Shown piece by piece: positions 13,201 through 25,222 of a stretch of DNA of 64,000 nt. The number at the start of each line of letters is the position of its first letter. The stretch's first letter is position 1. The translations under genes were made by a program, and so were the position numbers. The stretch covers positions 1,426,001 through 1,490,000 of the forward strand of contig NW_008805065.1 of NCBI RefSeq assembly GCF_000004825.1, in the 5' to 3' direction. The notes under the pieces were generated by a model. It was not told where the DNA came from. It was given only the letters and a program-made list of their open reading frames with translations, and did no database searches. Source of the stretch: Heterostelium album PN500 (taxonomy: Eukaryota; Evosea; Eumycetozoa; Acytosteliales; Acytosteliaceae).

Positions 13201-14863
13201 TTAGATCAACTATATAATCAAATGAAACAGAAAGACAATCAAGATCTATCCTATCAGAATCCTTTTATTAGATGGATATTCGATAGTTTCAAAGATACCG
13301 AAATCAACTTTGGTAACAACTATAAAGAGGGTACCAACTCTGAGGATTACCAAATACTAAAGACATTGGTAGAGATGAATAGAGAGACTTTTTCTTTTCA
13401 GATTTTAAAGTAATAACCCGATTTATATTTCAATCTTCTTTAACTTTGTTGTTTACTAATTAACTTTTATTTGTTTATTTTATTTTAGTGAATATTCACC
13501 ATGGAAATTATCACATCTGCTACCACAACTACTCTTCTTGTTGTTCAATTGTCTAGAGAAGAATCTTATATCATCCGATGCTATAGTAGAGATTATCTCG
13601 ATGGTCATTGATATCGTACCGTATGCATCGATCATCATACTCCAATACCTCGCAAAGAATCCAAATACCATTCCTATAGAATTGATTCTAGGTTGTTTCA
13701 TGAATGCCGATGGATCCGATAGAGAGAACGCTCATATAATTAATCTTTCAATTGATAATACTAATATTCAAATCTATCATTATGTATGTAGTATATTAAA
13801 AAAAAAAAAAAAAAATGACAATTTTTAACTAACCATTTTTTTTTATTTATTTTATTTAGATATTAGAAACACTTAATCTTATTCTATTCCCAATATTATA
13901 TAAATTCCCATTTCAATCAAATCCAAATCATTCGATTCTCTTTAATCAAGTTATAAATGCACACCAAAATACACCAATTCATTCACAACTGTCATCACCA
14001 CAATCAATCATCAATGAACTGTTCGAGGGATTCAAAACCAAGTTCTCAGAGATACCAAAGGATCTCCTTATCAACATTATAAGTAAGACCGATATTATTC
14101 AATTCATTCAATTCACTTCAAAGAAAGTACTCTCTGCAATCTCTACTACCAATGATCTCGATCAAAATTCAATCATCCATACAATTAGAGCTAGTAAGTT
14201 TATATATCATTGAACTATTATATATAAATAACTAATTCTTTTATTACTATTATATAGTTGAACTTGGAGGATTTATCATTGGTAATCTAGTTGGAATTGA
14301 GGCAATACCTATATTGTTCAATTCATTTGTACCATCATTCTTTAACTCACTTATAAACACTCCATACAAAGCACAATACCTTGCCTACTTTTGTCAGAAT
14401 GTATTTATTCACTCAAATTGTCAATTTTATATACAAATGTAAGTTGTAGTAGTAGTAGTATAGTAATCATTTATTATGTAACTAGTTAACTAACATATCT
14501 TAATCTCATAGTAATGATCAATTTATTAAAAAAGCTATGACTAGTTTCTTCCAACTTTTGAGTGACAGTGCAAAGAGATTACTTCCAGACAATGATCCAC
14601 AACATGCATTCGTATTATCAATGATTTCACAATTTATACATATGAACAAATCACTTAATCTCATTTCAGTTGGCAATAATAACAACAACAACAACAAAGA
14701 TAAACAACAAAAAATTTCAGTATTCTCCATTTTATCAATGGATAAAATCGATCAACTATCAAAATCCATAACTTATATTTCCAACTATTTTATGGCTGCA
14801 TCCATTTATGAATATAGAGATGATCATCATCTCTGTAACAACATAATATCAAATAAAAAATAG
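10207..14863 (+). CDS. med24: Mediator complex subunit 24 (MED24) homologue
   Basis: Eight exons join in frame: 10207-10486, 10588-12623, 12706-13098, 13180-13409, 13489-13783, 13860-14193, 14258-14438 and 14512-14863, about 1366 residues. Recognition rests on the N-terminal block LLLKQMMVGPSPSPLLVSYL, which closely matches animal MED24 (ALLEQAMIGPSPNPLILSYL) just after a W...K segment. The subunit is part of the Mediator tail, linking transcription activators to RNA polymerase II. The protein is longer than the roughly 990-residue human subunit because of Asn, Thr, Asp and Gln runs, chiefly at residues 200-400 and near 550. C-terminal exons are less repetitive and helix-rich. A long antisense open frame over the polyGln stretch is not a gene. 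Confidence 0.85.
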
Positions 14864-15399
14864 ATAATAATAATATTAATAATAACTAAAAAAAAATTTC
14901 TTTTTCTTTTGTACATGCAGGATATTTTAATAAAACTAGAATGATTGGTTTTTTGGTTGAACAATCTCGTAGAGTAAAAGTTCGACACTCTTGGATTTGG
15001 AAAAAAAAATCCCAAATTGTTCCAACATTACAAAATTTCAGATCGTTGGATCATTATTGGGTAAAAATTCAATCAAAATTGATCAAACATACCTGTTTTG
15101 TGGGTGTTGTTTTCAAACAAGTTACCAACATCGTTTTTATCTTGTTCGAGATTAACCAACTTGGGATTTGTTAAAGTTATTTGTTTGCATTTTTTAAATA
15201 AATCTCATTTTCATTGTACAGTTCATTGTACAAATTACAACTTTTATTAATAATATTTTTATTACAAACTGTACAAACTTGTCTAATTTTTTAAAAATTA
15301 ACTATAAATAATCAAAAACAATGTTTAATTGATTTCAAATCAAAACAACTCTTCTTTTAATAGTTTTATATTTGTAATAAATAATTAATTAATATAATC
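14864..15399. other. Intergenic, contains discoidin upstream region
   Basis: A 536-bp AT-rich stretch. A small open frame at 14941-15174 has no splice partners or recognisable domain and is not called. The right half contains repeated TTGTACA elements (see the regulatory candidate) and a 5' leader rich in A/T before the discoidin ATG. Confidence 0.55.
15210..15279 (+). promoter_or_regulatory. Repeated TTGTACA elements upstream of discoidin
   Basis: TTCATTGTACA occurs twice in tandem (15210-15220 and 15222-15232). An inverted relative, AAACTGTACAAA, lies about 35 bp further on. The cluster sits roughly 120-190 bp before the discoidin start codon. A binding-site cluster is inferred from position and symmetry only. 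Confidence 0.35.
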
Positions 15400-16152
15400 A
15401 TGTCAACCGCTTTAATCCCAGGAAATGCCTATGGTACTTTGAATGTCCGTTCATCATCCAACTGGTCACCAGACTGCTCTGTTGTTTACTCACAAATCAA
15501 CTACAAGAAGGGTAATATCTCCTCTGCCAATGCTTCATCCTCGTGGCACGCTCTCACCGCTGATGACAAACAATGGGTCACATTGAGTTCACCAGTACCA
15601 GTTGAATTCCATCAAATCCAAACCCAAGGTAGAGGAGATGACGATTTGTCTCAATGGGTTACTAGTTACAAAATTCGTTACACTGAGGACGGTGTCAACT
15701 GGGTCGATGGACAAACATTCCAAGCCAACACTGACCGTCATACCGTTGTTACCAACACTTTGTGTCCACCGATTGTCGCTCGTTCCATTGCCATTCACCC
15801 ACTCACCTGGCAAGGATTTGTTACCATGAGATTCGATGCTCTCTACCGTCCAATCAAGCACACCATCACCAAGACTGGTCTCGTTATCGATGAAACTCAA
15901 AAGTTCAACTCTGGTTGTCCAATTGGTGATAAATACTCTGAGCACGTTATCAAGTTTGACAAACCATTCCCAAGAATCCCAGAGGTTATCTGTGCCTTGA
16001 CTCAAATCGATTGTGCTCAAGACAAGAACTTGCGTATCCGTGTCTTTGCCAAGGATATCACCAAGGAAGGTTTCACCTTTGTCTTTATGACCTGGTTCGA
16101 TACCAAGTTATACGGATTGAGAGGATCATACGTTGCTACATTGGATCAATAA
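15400..16152 (+). CDS. Discoidin (discoidin I/II-type lectin)
   Basis: An intronless 250-residue gene. The N-terminal half is an F5/8-type C (discoidin) domain with blocks such as SSSWHALTADDKQWV and YKIRYTEDGVNWVDG. The C-terminal half (about 165-250) is an H-type lectin domain, with KHTITKTGLVI and a final GLRGSYVATLDQ block. An RGD tripeptide lies at residues 78-80, as in D. discoideum discoidin I. Family members are galactose/GalNAc-binding lectins made at the onset of starvation and secreted without a classical signal peptide; none is visible here. Codons are strongly C-ending, as expected for an abundant protein. Its 3' end is 59 bp from the convergent ubiquitin-conjugating enzyme gene. 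Confidence 0.95.
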   Translation: MSTALIPGNAYGTLNVRSSSNWSPDCSVVYSQINYKKGNISSANASSSWHALTADDKQWVTLSSPVPVEFHQIQTQGRGDDDLSQWVTSYKIRYTEDGVNWVDGQTFQANTDRHTVVTNTLCPPIVARSIAIHPLTWQGFVTMRFDALYRPIKHTITKTGLVIDETQKFNSGCPIGDKYSEHVIKFDKPFPRIPEVICALTQIDCAQDKNLRIRVFAKDITKEGFTFVFMTWFDTKLYGLRGSYVATLDQ

Positions 16153-16211
16153 ATAAATAAATTATCGCAATTGATATCAATTGATAACAAGTATTATAAT
16201 GTTCTTTTTTT

Positions 16212-16845
<634 letters not shown>

Positions 16846-17453
16846 TTTATATATATTTTATGCGCTTTATCTTTTTTATTAAAACTCTTTTATTCTTTTC
16901 TATTGCTTAGTTATATAAATAATAAAATTGTTTCGTTTCTTATTATTTTTTCTCATTTTTTCGCCAATATTTTGATGACTGGTGGTGAGTGTGCAAAAAA
17001 AACTGTGTGTAACTGTGTGTGTGGTTTATTAATTTTTAGAAGTTTTAGCAACTAGATTTAAATTGTAATAAATAATATTGGGAATCAATTTCCAACAATT
17101 GTTTTTGTGATCATTCTTGGTGCAACATACTACTACAGTTAATTATAAATAGCTAAAGTACCATGGTACCTTTATTTTGGTTTTATATACCATGTAAAAA
17201 GAATAATACTTGTAATAATCAAACAATAATTATTTAAAATATTAATAAAATAAAATAAAATATTTTAAATACTATTTATTAAATATTTCTTTGAGATTCT
17301 TTGTTAACAAAGAAATACTTGTAACAGAATTCTTCAGTCTCAAAATAAATTGGAATCATATGTTCACATCTTTCGGATTTATCTTTGAAAATGGCATTGA
17401 GATTTTAATACTGTAACAGTAACTCCATCCACATATGAACATTTACTTGAACA
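16846..17453. other. Intergenic, AT-rich
   Basis: About 600 bp between two minus-strand features. It includes the short promoter of the E2 gene, a palindrome-like GTACCATGGTAC at about 17158-17169 and an A/T run near 17250. No gene is supported. Confidence 0.5.
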
Positions 17454-18023
17454 CTAGCATTTCTGATTCTTACCAAACTCTGCATTCTTCTTCAAGTACT
17501 TAACTTCTTTATCATAAACATGGCGGCGATAGTGTTTTGTCTGTTTGGGAGCATATGATTTGGCTGGCATAGGTGCGTTGCACTCCTGGAGTATAGTACC
17601 AGAGTTTATTTTACTATAATCCTTGTTGACATCAAATGGTTCAACAGAATGTAGTAGTTGAATGTTACAATGAAAAGTGGCTAATAACTCAAAGATAAGC
17701 AATGTTACTTTTGTTTTTGTTGCATACCAAGAAACTATATCTCTATGTTTTTGATTCAAAGTTGTCTTTGCCTGGGCTTTGATTGTTTTAAAGTGGCACT
17801 CTTCAACCAAAACTTTGATGCCTCTAGTAGTCTATTATTATTCTTCTAAAATAGTTGTCTGGTGGTCCCAATGTTCTCTGATGTCAACTATCATTTGAAC
17901 CAAAAAATCAGAGAAATTAGATCTGAGTGACTCTAGATAATCGGCTGGTGGAATTAAACCAACAAGCATACAATTCAGAGCATCTGCGAATTTCATAATG
18001 GTTGGTAGTTCTGTGAATGTCAT
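17454..18023 (-). pseudogene. Interrupted unknown ORF (two in-frame halves)
   Basis: On the minus strand an ATG in A-rich context at 18023 opens a 61-codon frame (18023-17838). After three consecutive stop codons the same frame stays open to 17454 for about 120 more codons. Neither half resembles a family I know. The first contains ADALNCMLVGLIPPADYLES; the second is Lys- and His-rich near its C-terminus (PKQTKHYRRHVYD). No GT-AG intron spans the stops. It may be a decayed gene, a short 61-residue gene with unrelated downstream sequence, or a copy carrying a small insertion. Codon composition looks coding in both halves. Confidence 0.4.
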
Positions 18024-18143
18024 TAATTATATCTATATTTTAAACTTTTTGGAATTAACATTGTAACCCGAGTTTATTTATATGTTTTTAAATTATGTGC
18101 ACTATATTATAAAGATTTATTGTAATTCTAGAGTAATCTTTTT

Positions 18144-19871
18144 TTAAAACTTGAGGACCTTTGGAGTCTCCCAGGTGAAATCTGGATCATTACGACCAAA
18201 GTGACCACCAGAGGCTGTCTTGTGGTAAACTGGTCTCAATAATTGCAAATCACGGGTCAAAACACCTGGTCTCAAATCAAAGTTGTTGAGTACGATTTGG
18301 AGGATTTCAGTGTCTGACTTCTTTCCAGTACCGTAGGTATCGACGTGGACAGAGAGTGGCTTGGCGACACCAATGGCGTATGAGACTTGGACCAAACAAC
18401 GGTCGGCGAGACCAGCGCTGATCAAAGACTTGGCGATCCAACGGGCAGCGTATGCACCAGAACGATCGACCTTGGATGGGTCCTTACCTGAAAAAGCACC
18501 TCCTCCATGTGCACCCCAACCTCCGTAAGAGTCAATGATGATCTTACGACCAGTGAGACCGGCATCACCCATTGGACCACCAATGACGAAACGTCCAGAT
18601 GGATTCAAATGGTAGATGGTGGCGTCGTCCAAGTACTTGGCTGGGATGACAGCGTTGATGACCTTCTCCTTCAAGTCAGCACGGATTTGCTCATTGGTGA
18701 CGTTCTCGTCGTGTTGGGTAGAGATAACGATGGTGTGGACACGTTGTGGGATCATACGACCACCGTCCTTCAAGTACTCGACGGTGACTTGAGTCTTGGC
18801 GTCTGGACGAGCCCATGGAAGAGTTCCGTTCTTACGGAGCTCAGTGAGCTTGGTAACCAACTCTGAGGCCAAATAGTGAGTCAATGGCATCAACTCTGGG
18901 GTTTCGTTGGTGGCATAACCAAACATGTGACCTTGATCACCAGCACCAATGTCCTCTGGGTTCTTGTCGACGTGGACACCTTGAGCAATATCTGGTGATT
19001 GTTGTTCAATTGCAACCAAAACATTGCAAGTCTTGTAATCGAATCCCTTTGAAGAGTCATCGAAACCGATCTTCTTGATGGTCTCACGAACGACCTTTTG
19101 GTAGTCAATGACTGCCTTGGTGGTAATCTCACCAAAGACCATAATTAAACCAGTCTTGGCACAGGTTTCTAAAAATTATTAATAATAAAAATAATATCTT
19201 TGTGTTAGCATAATTACCAAGATAAAAATTATAATTTTTAAATATATTTTTAAGATCAAAATGAATTTCCTAAAATTTTTTATAATTCGAATTCGTTTTT
19301 TTTTCACATGCGACCAAAAAAAAAAAAAATCTTTGACTTTTTTTGTCGATCAAAAGTTTCTTTCGTGTTTTGCAAAAATATTATGTGGTGTAATGTTCCA
19401 TCTAAAGTCCACCTTGAAATTTGGTCATATAATCGTTCTTTGTTCCAACTTTGATTATAAATTATGCTTTACTCTAATATCTTCTTTGTGTTGGATTATC
19501 ATTATTATTATTAATAGTTGGATTGACTAGTTTGTTGATTATATTATTATTATTTTAATCCTTTTTTGATCCAAAATATATTTATAATTTTCATTTTAAA
19601 TTTGATTTATATTTGATTCACCTACCACAAGCAACCTTTGAGGCTGGATCTTGAGCGAGACAAGCGTCGAGGACGGCATCAGAGACTTGATCACAGATCT
19701 TGTCTATAATAGTAAAAGTAAAAGTAAAAGTAATATATATATATATATATAAAGTTATAATGTTAGGATATTTGTATAAAAATAGTTTCCGATTTTTAAA
19801 TGTTTTGAATAATTACCTGGGTGACCTTCAGTGACAGACTCTGAAGTGAATAAAACGGTATTGGAAGACAT
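18144..19871 (-). CDS. metK: S-adenosylmethionine synthetase
   Basis: Three exons join in frame: 19817-19871, 19626-19703 and 18144-19168, giving 385 residues, the usual length. It makes S-adenosylmethionine from methionine and ATP in the cytosol. Visible signatures are the substrate-binding [10 protein letters not shown] (the HPD/K codons are split by intron 1), the [12 protein letters not shown] loop and the glycine-rich GGGAFSGKD segment, plus DPDFTWE near the C-terminus. Introns 1 and 2 (113 bp and 457 bp) lie in the first 45 codons; intron 2 is unusually long for this window. Codons are strongly C/G-ending, implying high expression. It is divergently arranged with the GATA factor 3.7 kb away. 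Confidence 0.96.
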
Positions 19872-22800
19872 TATCACTGACTACTAATTACACAGTAAGA
19901 AGAAGAACTTGATGTGTATGTTAAGAGTTGGAGCAATAGAATGAAAAATGATTTGGTAAAAAAAAAGTTTTTGAACTAGACGTCGTGCAACGTGCAAGAA
20001 AGAACAAGAAAAAAAAATTGTTGTAAAAAAAAAAAAAATATTAAAAAAAAATTGAATGATTTGAAAAATCTCAATTTTGACTTAATATTTATACATTTTT
20101 TCTATTTATTTTTTTTTTTTTTTGGAACAGTTTATTCAAAAGTTTGAGTTTTTTTTTTGCTTTTAAAGTGGGCAAACCAATAGTGTGTGGTGGAGCACCA
20201 CTAAAAGTTATAGTCTGCAAACAAAAAAAATTGAAATATATATTTGTTGTGGTAGTGGTATTTTGATGGTCAAGTGGGATTACTGTTTGTTCTTTATTAC
20301 AACACCCCTTCCCCCCTTTTTGGTGAGCTTTATATTCTTTTATTTTGGAACAACCATTATTAATTATTACCGTAAAAATCCACACAACACGAGATATATT
20401 AATTTGTTATAACTAATGAAAATGAATATTCATTTTAAAAAAAATAAAAATAGAGAGACAATTAGATTTATTATTTGTTATCGTTTTAAAATTAAAATTC
20501 ATTAGTAAACTTGAATCTTTAGTAGTTGGCAAAAAAGTGTTTTAATTTTTCAAGTTTAAAAGATAATAGTTTTTTTTAAATAAAAATAAAAAAAAAGAGA
20601 ATCTATTTTATTTATTAAAAAAAATCATCATTATTTGTTTGTTTTTAGATAACTTTACTTTTTTCAAACGAAATGTATTTGATTGAAAAGGTAACAAAAA
20701 AGGTAATAAATGTTGTTAATCAGAACTTTTACAAAAAAAACCATATTTGCAATCAAATCTTATCAATATGATCGTTCGGACCTTAAACAGAGGGGTTTTC
20801 TAAGAGATCAAAAAGTTGATGACTCATTGAGAACAATTGGGATTTTCGATATGTTTTTATTTGCAAATTTAATTAATTGATTTGACGGTTTTTTTGAAAA
20901 AAAAGAAAAACAAAAAAAAAAAAAAAGAAAAAAAGAATGTTTTTGTTTTCATTCGGTATAACAAATATGTTTAAAAGAGAATAGAATAAGCAATTATAAT
21001 CTTCCAGAATTTAGTTAGTTAGATTATCCTATCAGTTAAATTATAAAAAAGATTATGTTTTTTTTAGTTTATTAGACTATTCTAAATCTTTTGAGAAATC
21101 ATTCGAAAGATCTTAACCCAATGTAAAAATAAAAATTTTTTTTTGGGAACTCTTTGTGAATCGATACCAACCAGTGTCATTTATAAAGTTTATCATTAAT
21201 CTCTTTTTATAGAAAGTGTTCGATTCAATATTTTATCTTTATTTCACCAATAAAAGTGGTCCACTATCACCTTTATTTAAACAACAACAAAAGATTATAA
21301 TAGATTCAATCTATTCTTTATAGAATAGATAAAAAATTAGAATTGTTTGATAATTATAAACCAATAAAAAGATGATGTGTTTAGTTTGGTTTTGTTAAAA
21401 AAAAAAAAAAAGGTTGGTCTAACAAGTACTTGTTTAACACCACTTTAAAAACAAACAATATATTGTTTATATCATTTTTAAACACCTACCTCTAGTAAAA
21501 CATAGGAGTGTTTTGTTTTTCTTTCTAGATTTTTATTTTTTTATTTAAAATTTTTTAATTTAATCTCTTTGTAACCTTTTTTTTTTTTATATCATAAGTT
21601 TGGCAACTGTTCATTTAGGTTTGTTTTATATTAATGTTGGTGATTTTTTGATATTTTAGTTGTTTTTTTTATTTTATTTAGTTGTTTTAAATTGACCAAT
21701 AAAATAACAACAATCAACAACAATAGCAACATTTTAATAGTATTAAGAATAGGGATAAAAGTATTTATTCAATCCAAAACCATAAGCAAATCAAAAGAAA
21801 ATTAAAATTCTTTCATGGAGTCATTAGACATCATTATATACAGTTGAATAATATAGTAGTATTATTATTAGGAAGCATTAGTGTAGAGTAATATTTATAT
21901 GTTTTAATACTCAATAGACAAACTTAAACAGCTTCCTCAAAGTGAATTTTTAATTAAACACAAACTTTGCTTTTCCTTGACAAGCAGCAACAGCATCACA
22001 CAATAACATCAAACATAACACACTCACACCACCACCACCACCACCACCTCACCAAAACACACCACCACACATTGTCCAACCAAACCAAATTTCATGATAT
22101 CATTTACTTACTACTCAAGTGGAGTAGTAGTAGTAGTGGTAGTACAGTTTGAATAAACAACAACAATTACATATATAACACATTACCACAAGAGGTCTCA
22201 ATGTCAATCTCATCAATTGATAATTTTAGTATTATAGATTTAATATAATATCAGTAATATATTAGTTTGATCAGAAATATCTGTGTTTCCACCCGATCAT
22301 GCTAGTGACTTTAGGTTTTAATAATAGTATTAGTAGTAGTTGTTGTTGTTATTGTGTTGAATGAATGAATCAATCAATAATAAATTAAAATGTACTTTTA
22401 AAAAATATCATCATCATCATCATCAAGCAACAACAAACAAACTAGAAAGAACCCATCATTAAATTAAACAGTGTTTTTCAAGATTTTTTTAATCTTGCTT
22501 CACATTAATCATTCCAACCAACTTGTATTTACTTTTCTTTCTAGTTTGTCAATGTTGTCTCTCCATTAATAATTTAATTTTTATTTAATATCTTTTAGTT
22601 TTGCAGGATCAACTCTTGTAATGATGTCGGTCACCACTCTTTGACATATAATAATAACTTGGACCTTCTTTCACTCACTTTACTCCTCCACTCTCCTCTA
22701 TCTCTCTTTTTTATTTCTCTCTCTTTATTTATTGTTGTTGCGTCACATTTTGCTAACGGCTTTTCTGCTGGCTGGCTGCTGGCTGACGATTTTTATTTGA

Positions 22801-23581
22801 CGCGGAAACACCAAATGGTTCAACACTTCATTGTTCAAATTAAGCTTATTTGTTAAAGTCATTCTAATATCCGGTTTTAATATTTGTTTTTGTTTCGAAT
22901 GATTGATACTAGAATCAATCTAATGATAGACCTCACTCTCACTGTCACGAAAAAACCAACCAACCAAATAAATCTGTCCATCCACCATCACCAAATCCGT
23001 CAACATCTTCACCAGTTCCAACAAAATTAACATTCAAAAACACCATAAATTATTTTTAAAAATATAATTAAGTGAATGAATTCATAAATCAGAAAATGAA
23101 AAATAATGTCCAATCATTTTTTTGTTATTTTATTTCCAATTGTTAGTTTTCCCTCTTACATTACTCTTTTAATTTTAACTTTTTTTTTTTTTTTTTTTTT
23201 CATAGTATTAGCTTCATAAACTAACCTACAATTATCTTTATTCTTTCTCTTTCTCTTTTTTTTTTTCAAACAGTTTGAACTACCAATCACAAATATTCGC
23301 CAACTACCACATTACAATCTGAATTGAATTTCAATTTTTAAATTATAAAATTTGTACAGTAATAAATAACACCTAACCAATTCACTTCAACAAAAAAATC
23401 AACATCTAAAATAATATATAACACAACAAAAATAATAATAATAACATAATAATTAATTACTAGTTGAAGATAATCTTTTTTTTTTTTTTTTTTTACTTAC
23501 CAAATATAACAAAAGTAAAAAAAAAAAAAAACAATAGAAAAAATAGTAATAATAATATTATTATTATATATAAGATAGATA
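19872..23581. other. Long divergent intergenic region
   Basis: This 3.7-kb stretch separates the minus-strand SAM synthetase from the plus-strand GATA factor and should hold both promoters. It is AT-rich with long A/T runs, a CAC repeat near 22025-22060, a TAG/GTA repeat near 22115-22140, and TCT-rich tracts at 22670-22740. Open frames inside it (for example 20089-20385 and 22641-22856) are short, lack splice support and show no family. Confidence 0.5.
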
Positions 23582-24853
23582 ATGGCATCACCTTTATCTC
23601 CACCAAAAATCCAAACAGTCGCGACACCAAACATAATGTCGTATGATCATTATGTTAAAACACCTCATATTCAATTAAGTTATCAGAAATGGGGTGAAAT
23701 TAAAAGATATTCACAGATAATACACGAGTTTGCAACAGATGCACCAAATCATCCACTATCAAATGCTTTATTTTCAGATCTGTATAATATATCAAGAGTA
23801 TTAGTGGAAGTTATCGATAATTTATATATAGAATCTCATACAAGAGAAAGTTTAGAGGTATGATAATTAAAGATTATCAATTGGAATAATAATAATAATA
23901 ATATGTTTTTTTTATAGTTTAATAATTTTAGTCATCAATTGGCAAATGGACAAATGGTATACAAGAATCAAACAGTTCCAACGGATGCAATGATGATCGA
24001 TACAAAAAAACCTCAACATATTATACCACAAACAGGTTATTATCCATACGAATATATGGGATATTATTTACAACAACAACAACAACAACAAGCTACAATG
24101 CCACAAACAGCCAACTCTATAGCTTCACCACAAATCATTCCACTGGCTGGCCAAATTCCTCAACTTTCATCTTCAGGCTCGTCTATTGTGACTGTTCAAC
24201 AACAGTTACCAAGACAAGCCAATGGAACTCCATCACAACCACTGACGCCACCCCAAAAAGTAATGAATGCCTCATCTAATGGCGTAATTGCAACGAATAT
24301 GCCATCAGTGGCAGCAGCAGCACAGAAATCAGGCTCAAACTCACCACCCACCAACACCACCATACCCAAAACTAAATCTGGCAACAAACAAAACGTTTCA
24401 ACAGTGTCCACAACAGCAGCGGCATCGACAACAACAACATCATCATCAGCAACACCAACCAACTCCACCAACACATCAAAGAACTTTACTGGCGAGGTAT
24501 TCTTTGATGACATTTTGCATGACAAACCAAGAAGAAGAAGAAGAACTGTTTACTCTGCCAAGAGGAATCTGCGATGTCATTTCTGTCATGTCACAGAGAC
24601 ACCAGAGTGGCGAAGAGGTCCAGACGGTGACCACACTCTATGTAATGCATGTGGTCTGCACTATGCCAAGACACTGAAAAAGAAAAACAAAGACGATCAA
24701 GAAGAAAAAGAAAGAAAAGAGAGAGAAGAAAAGGAAGAGAAAGAACGAAAAGAAAGAGAAGAAAAAGATCGAAAGGAAAAAGAGGAAAAAGAAAAACAAA
24801 CTGAAAAAGATACAAGAAAACATAGTATTGATTTTGTAATTGAAGCAACATAA
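23582..24853 (+). CDS. GATA-type zinc finger transcription factor
   Basis: Two exons, 23582-23857 and 23918-24853, join in frame for 403 residues. A single C-x2-C-x18-C-x2-C finger (LRCHFCHVTETPEWRRGPDG then CNACGLHYAK) lies at about 295-335, preceded by a basic RRRRR patch. TPEWRRGP and LCNACGL are canonical GATA-finger residues contacting DNA. The middle is low-complexity (polyGln, Ser/Thr/Ala/Pro). The C-terminus is a Glu/Lys/Arg helix of about 50 residues with heptad-like charge, likely a coiled coil. Exon 1 encodes a non-repetitive helical region of unknown role. Dictyostelids have many GATA factors controlling development; I cannot assign the orthologue. Confidence 0.92.
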
Positions 24854-25222
24854 AACAAGTTAATTAAATTAATAATATATATATATATAAATAATTTAAA
24901 ATATATTATATTTTTGGTTTTTTTTTTATTATTTAAATTAAATAATTCATTAACATCTTTTTTTTTTTAAATTTTTATTTTTCAATGGGAAATCAATCAG
25001 TCGATCGATCTATTTTAAAAAAAACAAACAAAAACTATAATTGGTTTTTAGTTTTTATTTTATTTTTATTCATATTGTTGTATTATATTTTTATTATATT
25101 TTCAAGTGTATTATTATTATATTTTTAATATTATTATTAATATTTATATATTTAGTGTAGTTTTTAAAGTTTAAATTTAGAAAAAAAAAGAGAGGTGATT
25201 AAATTGATCAATCATTCAAATC
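24854..25222. other. Intergenic, AT-rich
   Basis: A 369-bp gap between two plus-strand genes, nearly pure A/T with several T runs. It is consistent with a 3' untranslated region plus a short promoter; nothing else is seen. Confidence 0.55.

Noticed and set aside
14941-15174. 77-codon open frame between MED24 and discoidin
   Set aside because: No domain, no partner exons, and A/T-run composition on both sides.
20089-20412. Overlapping small open frames on both strands in the SAM synthetase/GATA gap
   Set aside because: Low-complexity translations through A and T runs; no splice or homology support.
22020-22062. CAC repeat tract giving a His-rich open frame
   Set aside because: It is a microsatellite in a probable leader or promoter; the frame has no other coding character.
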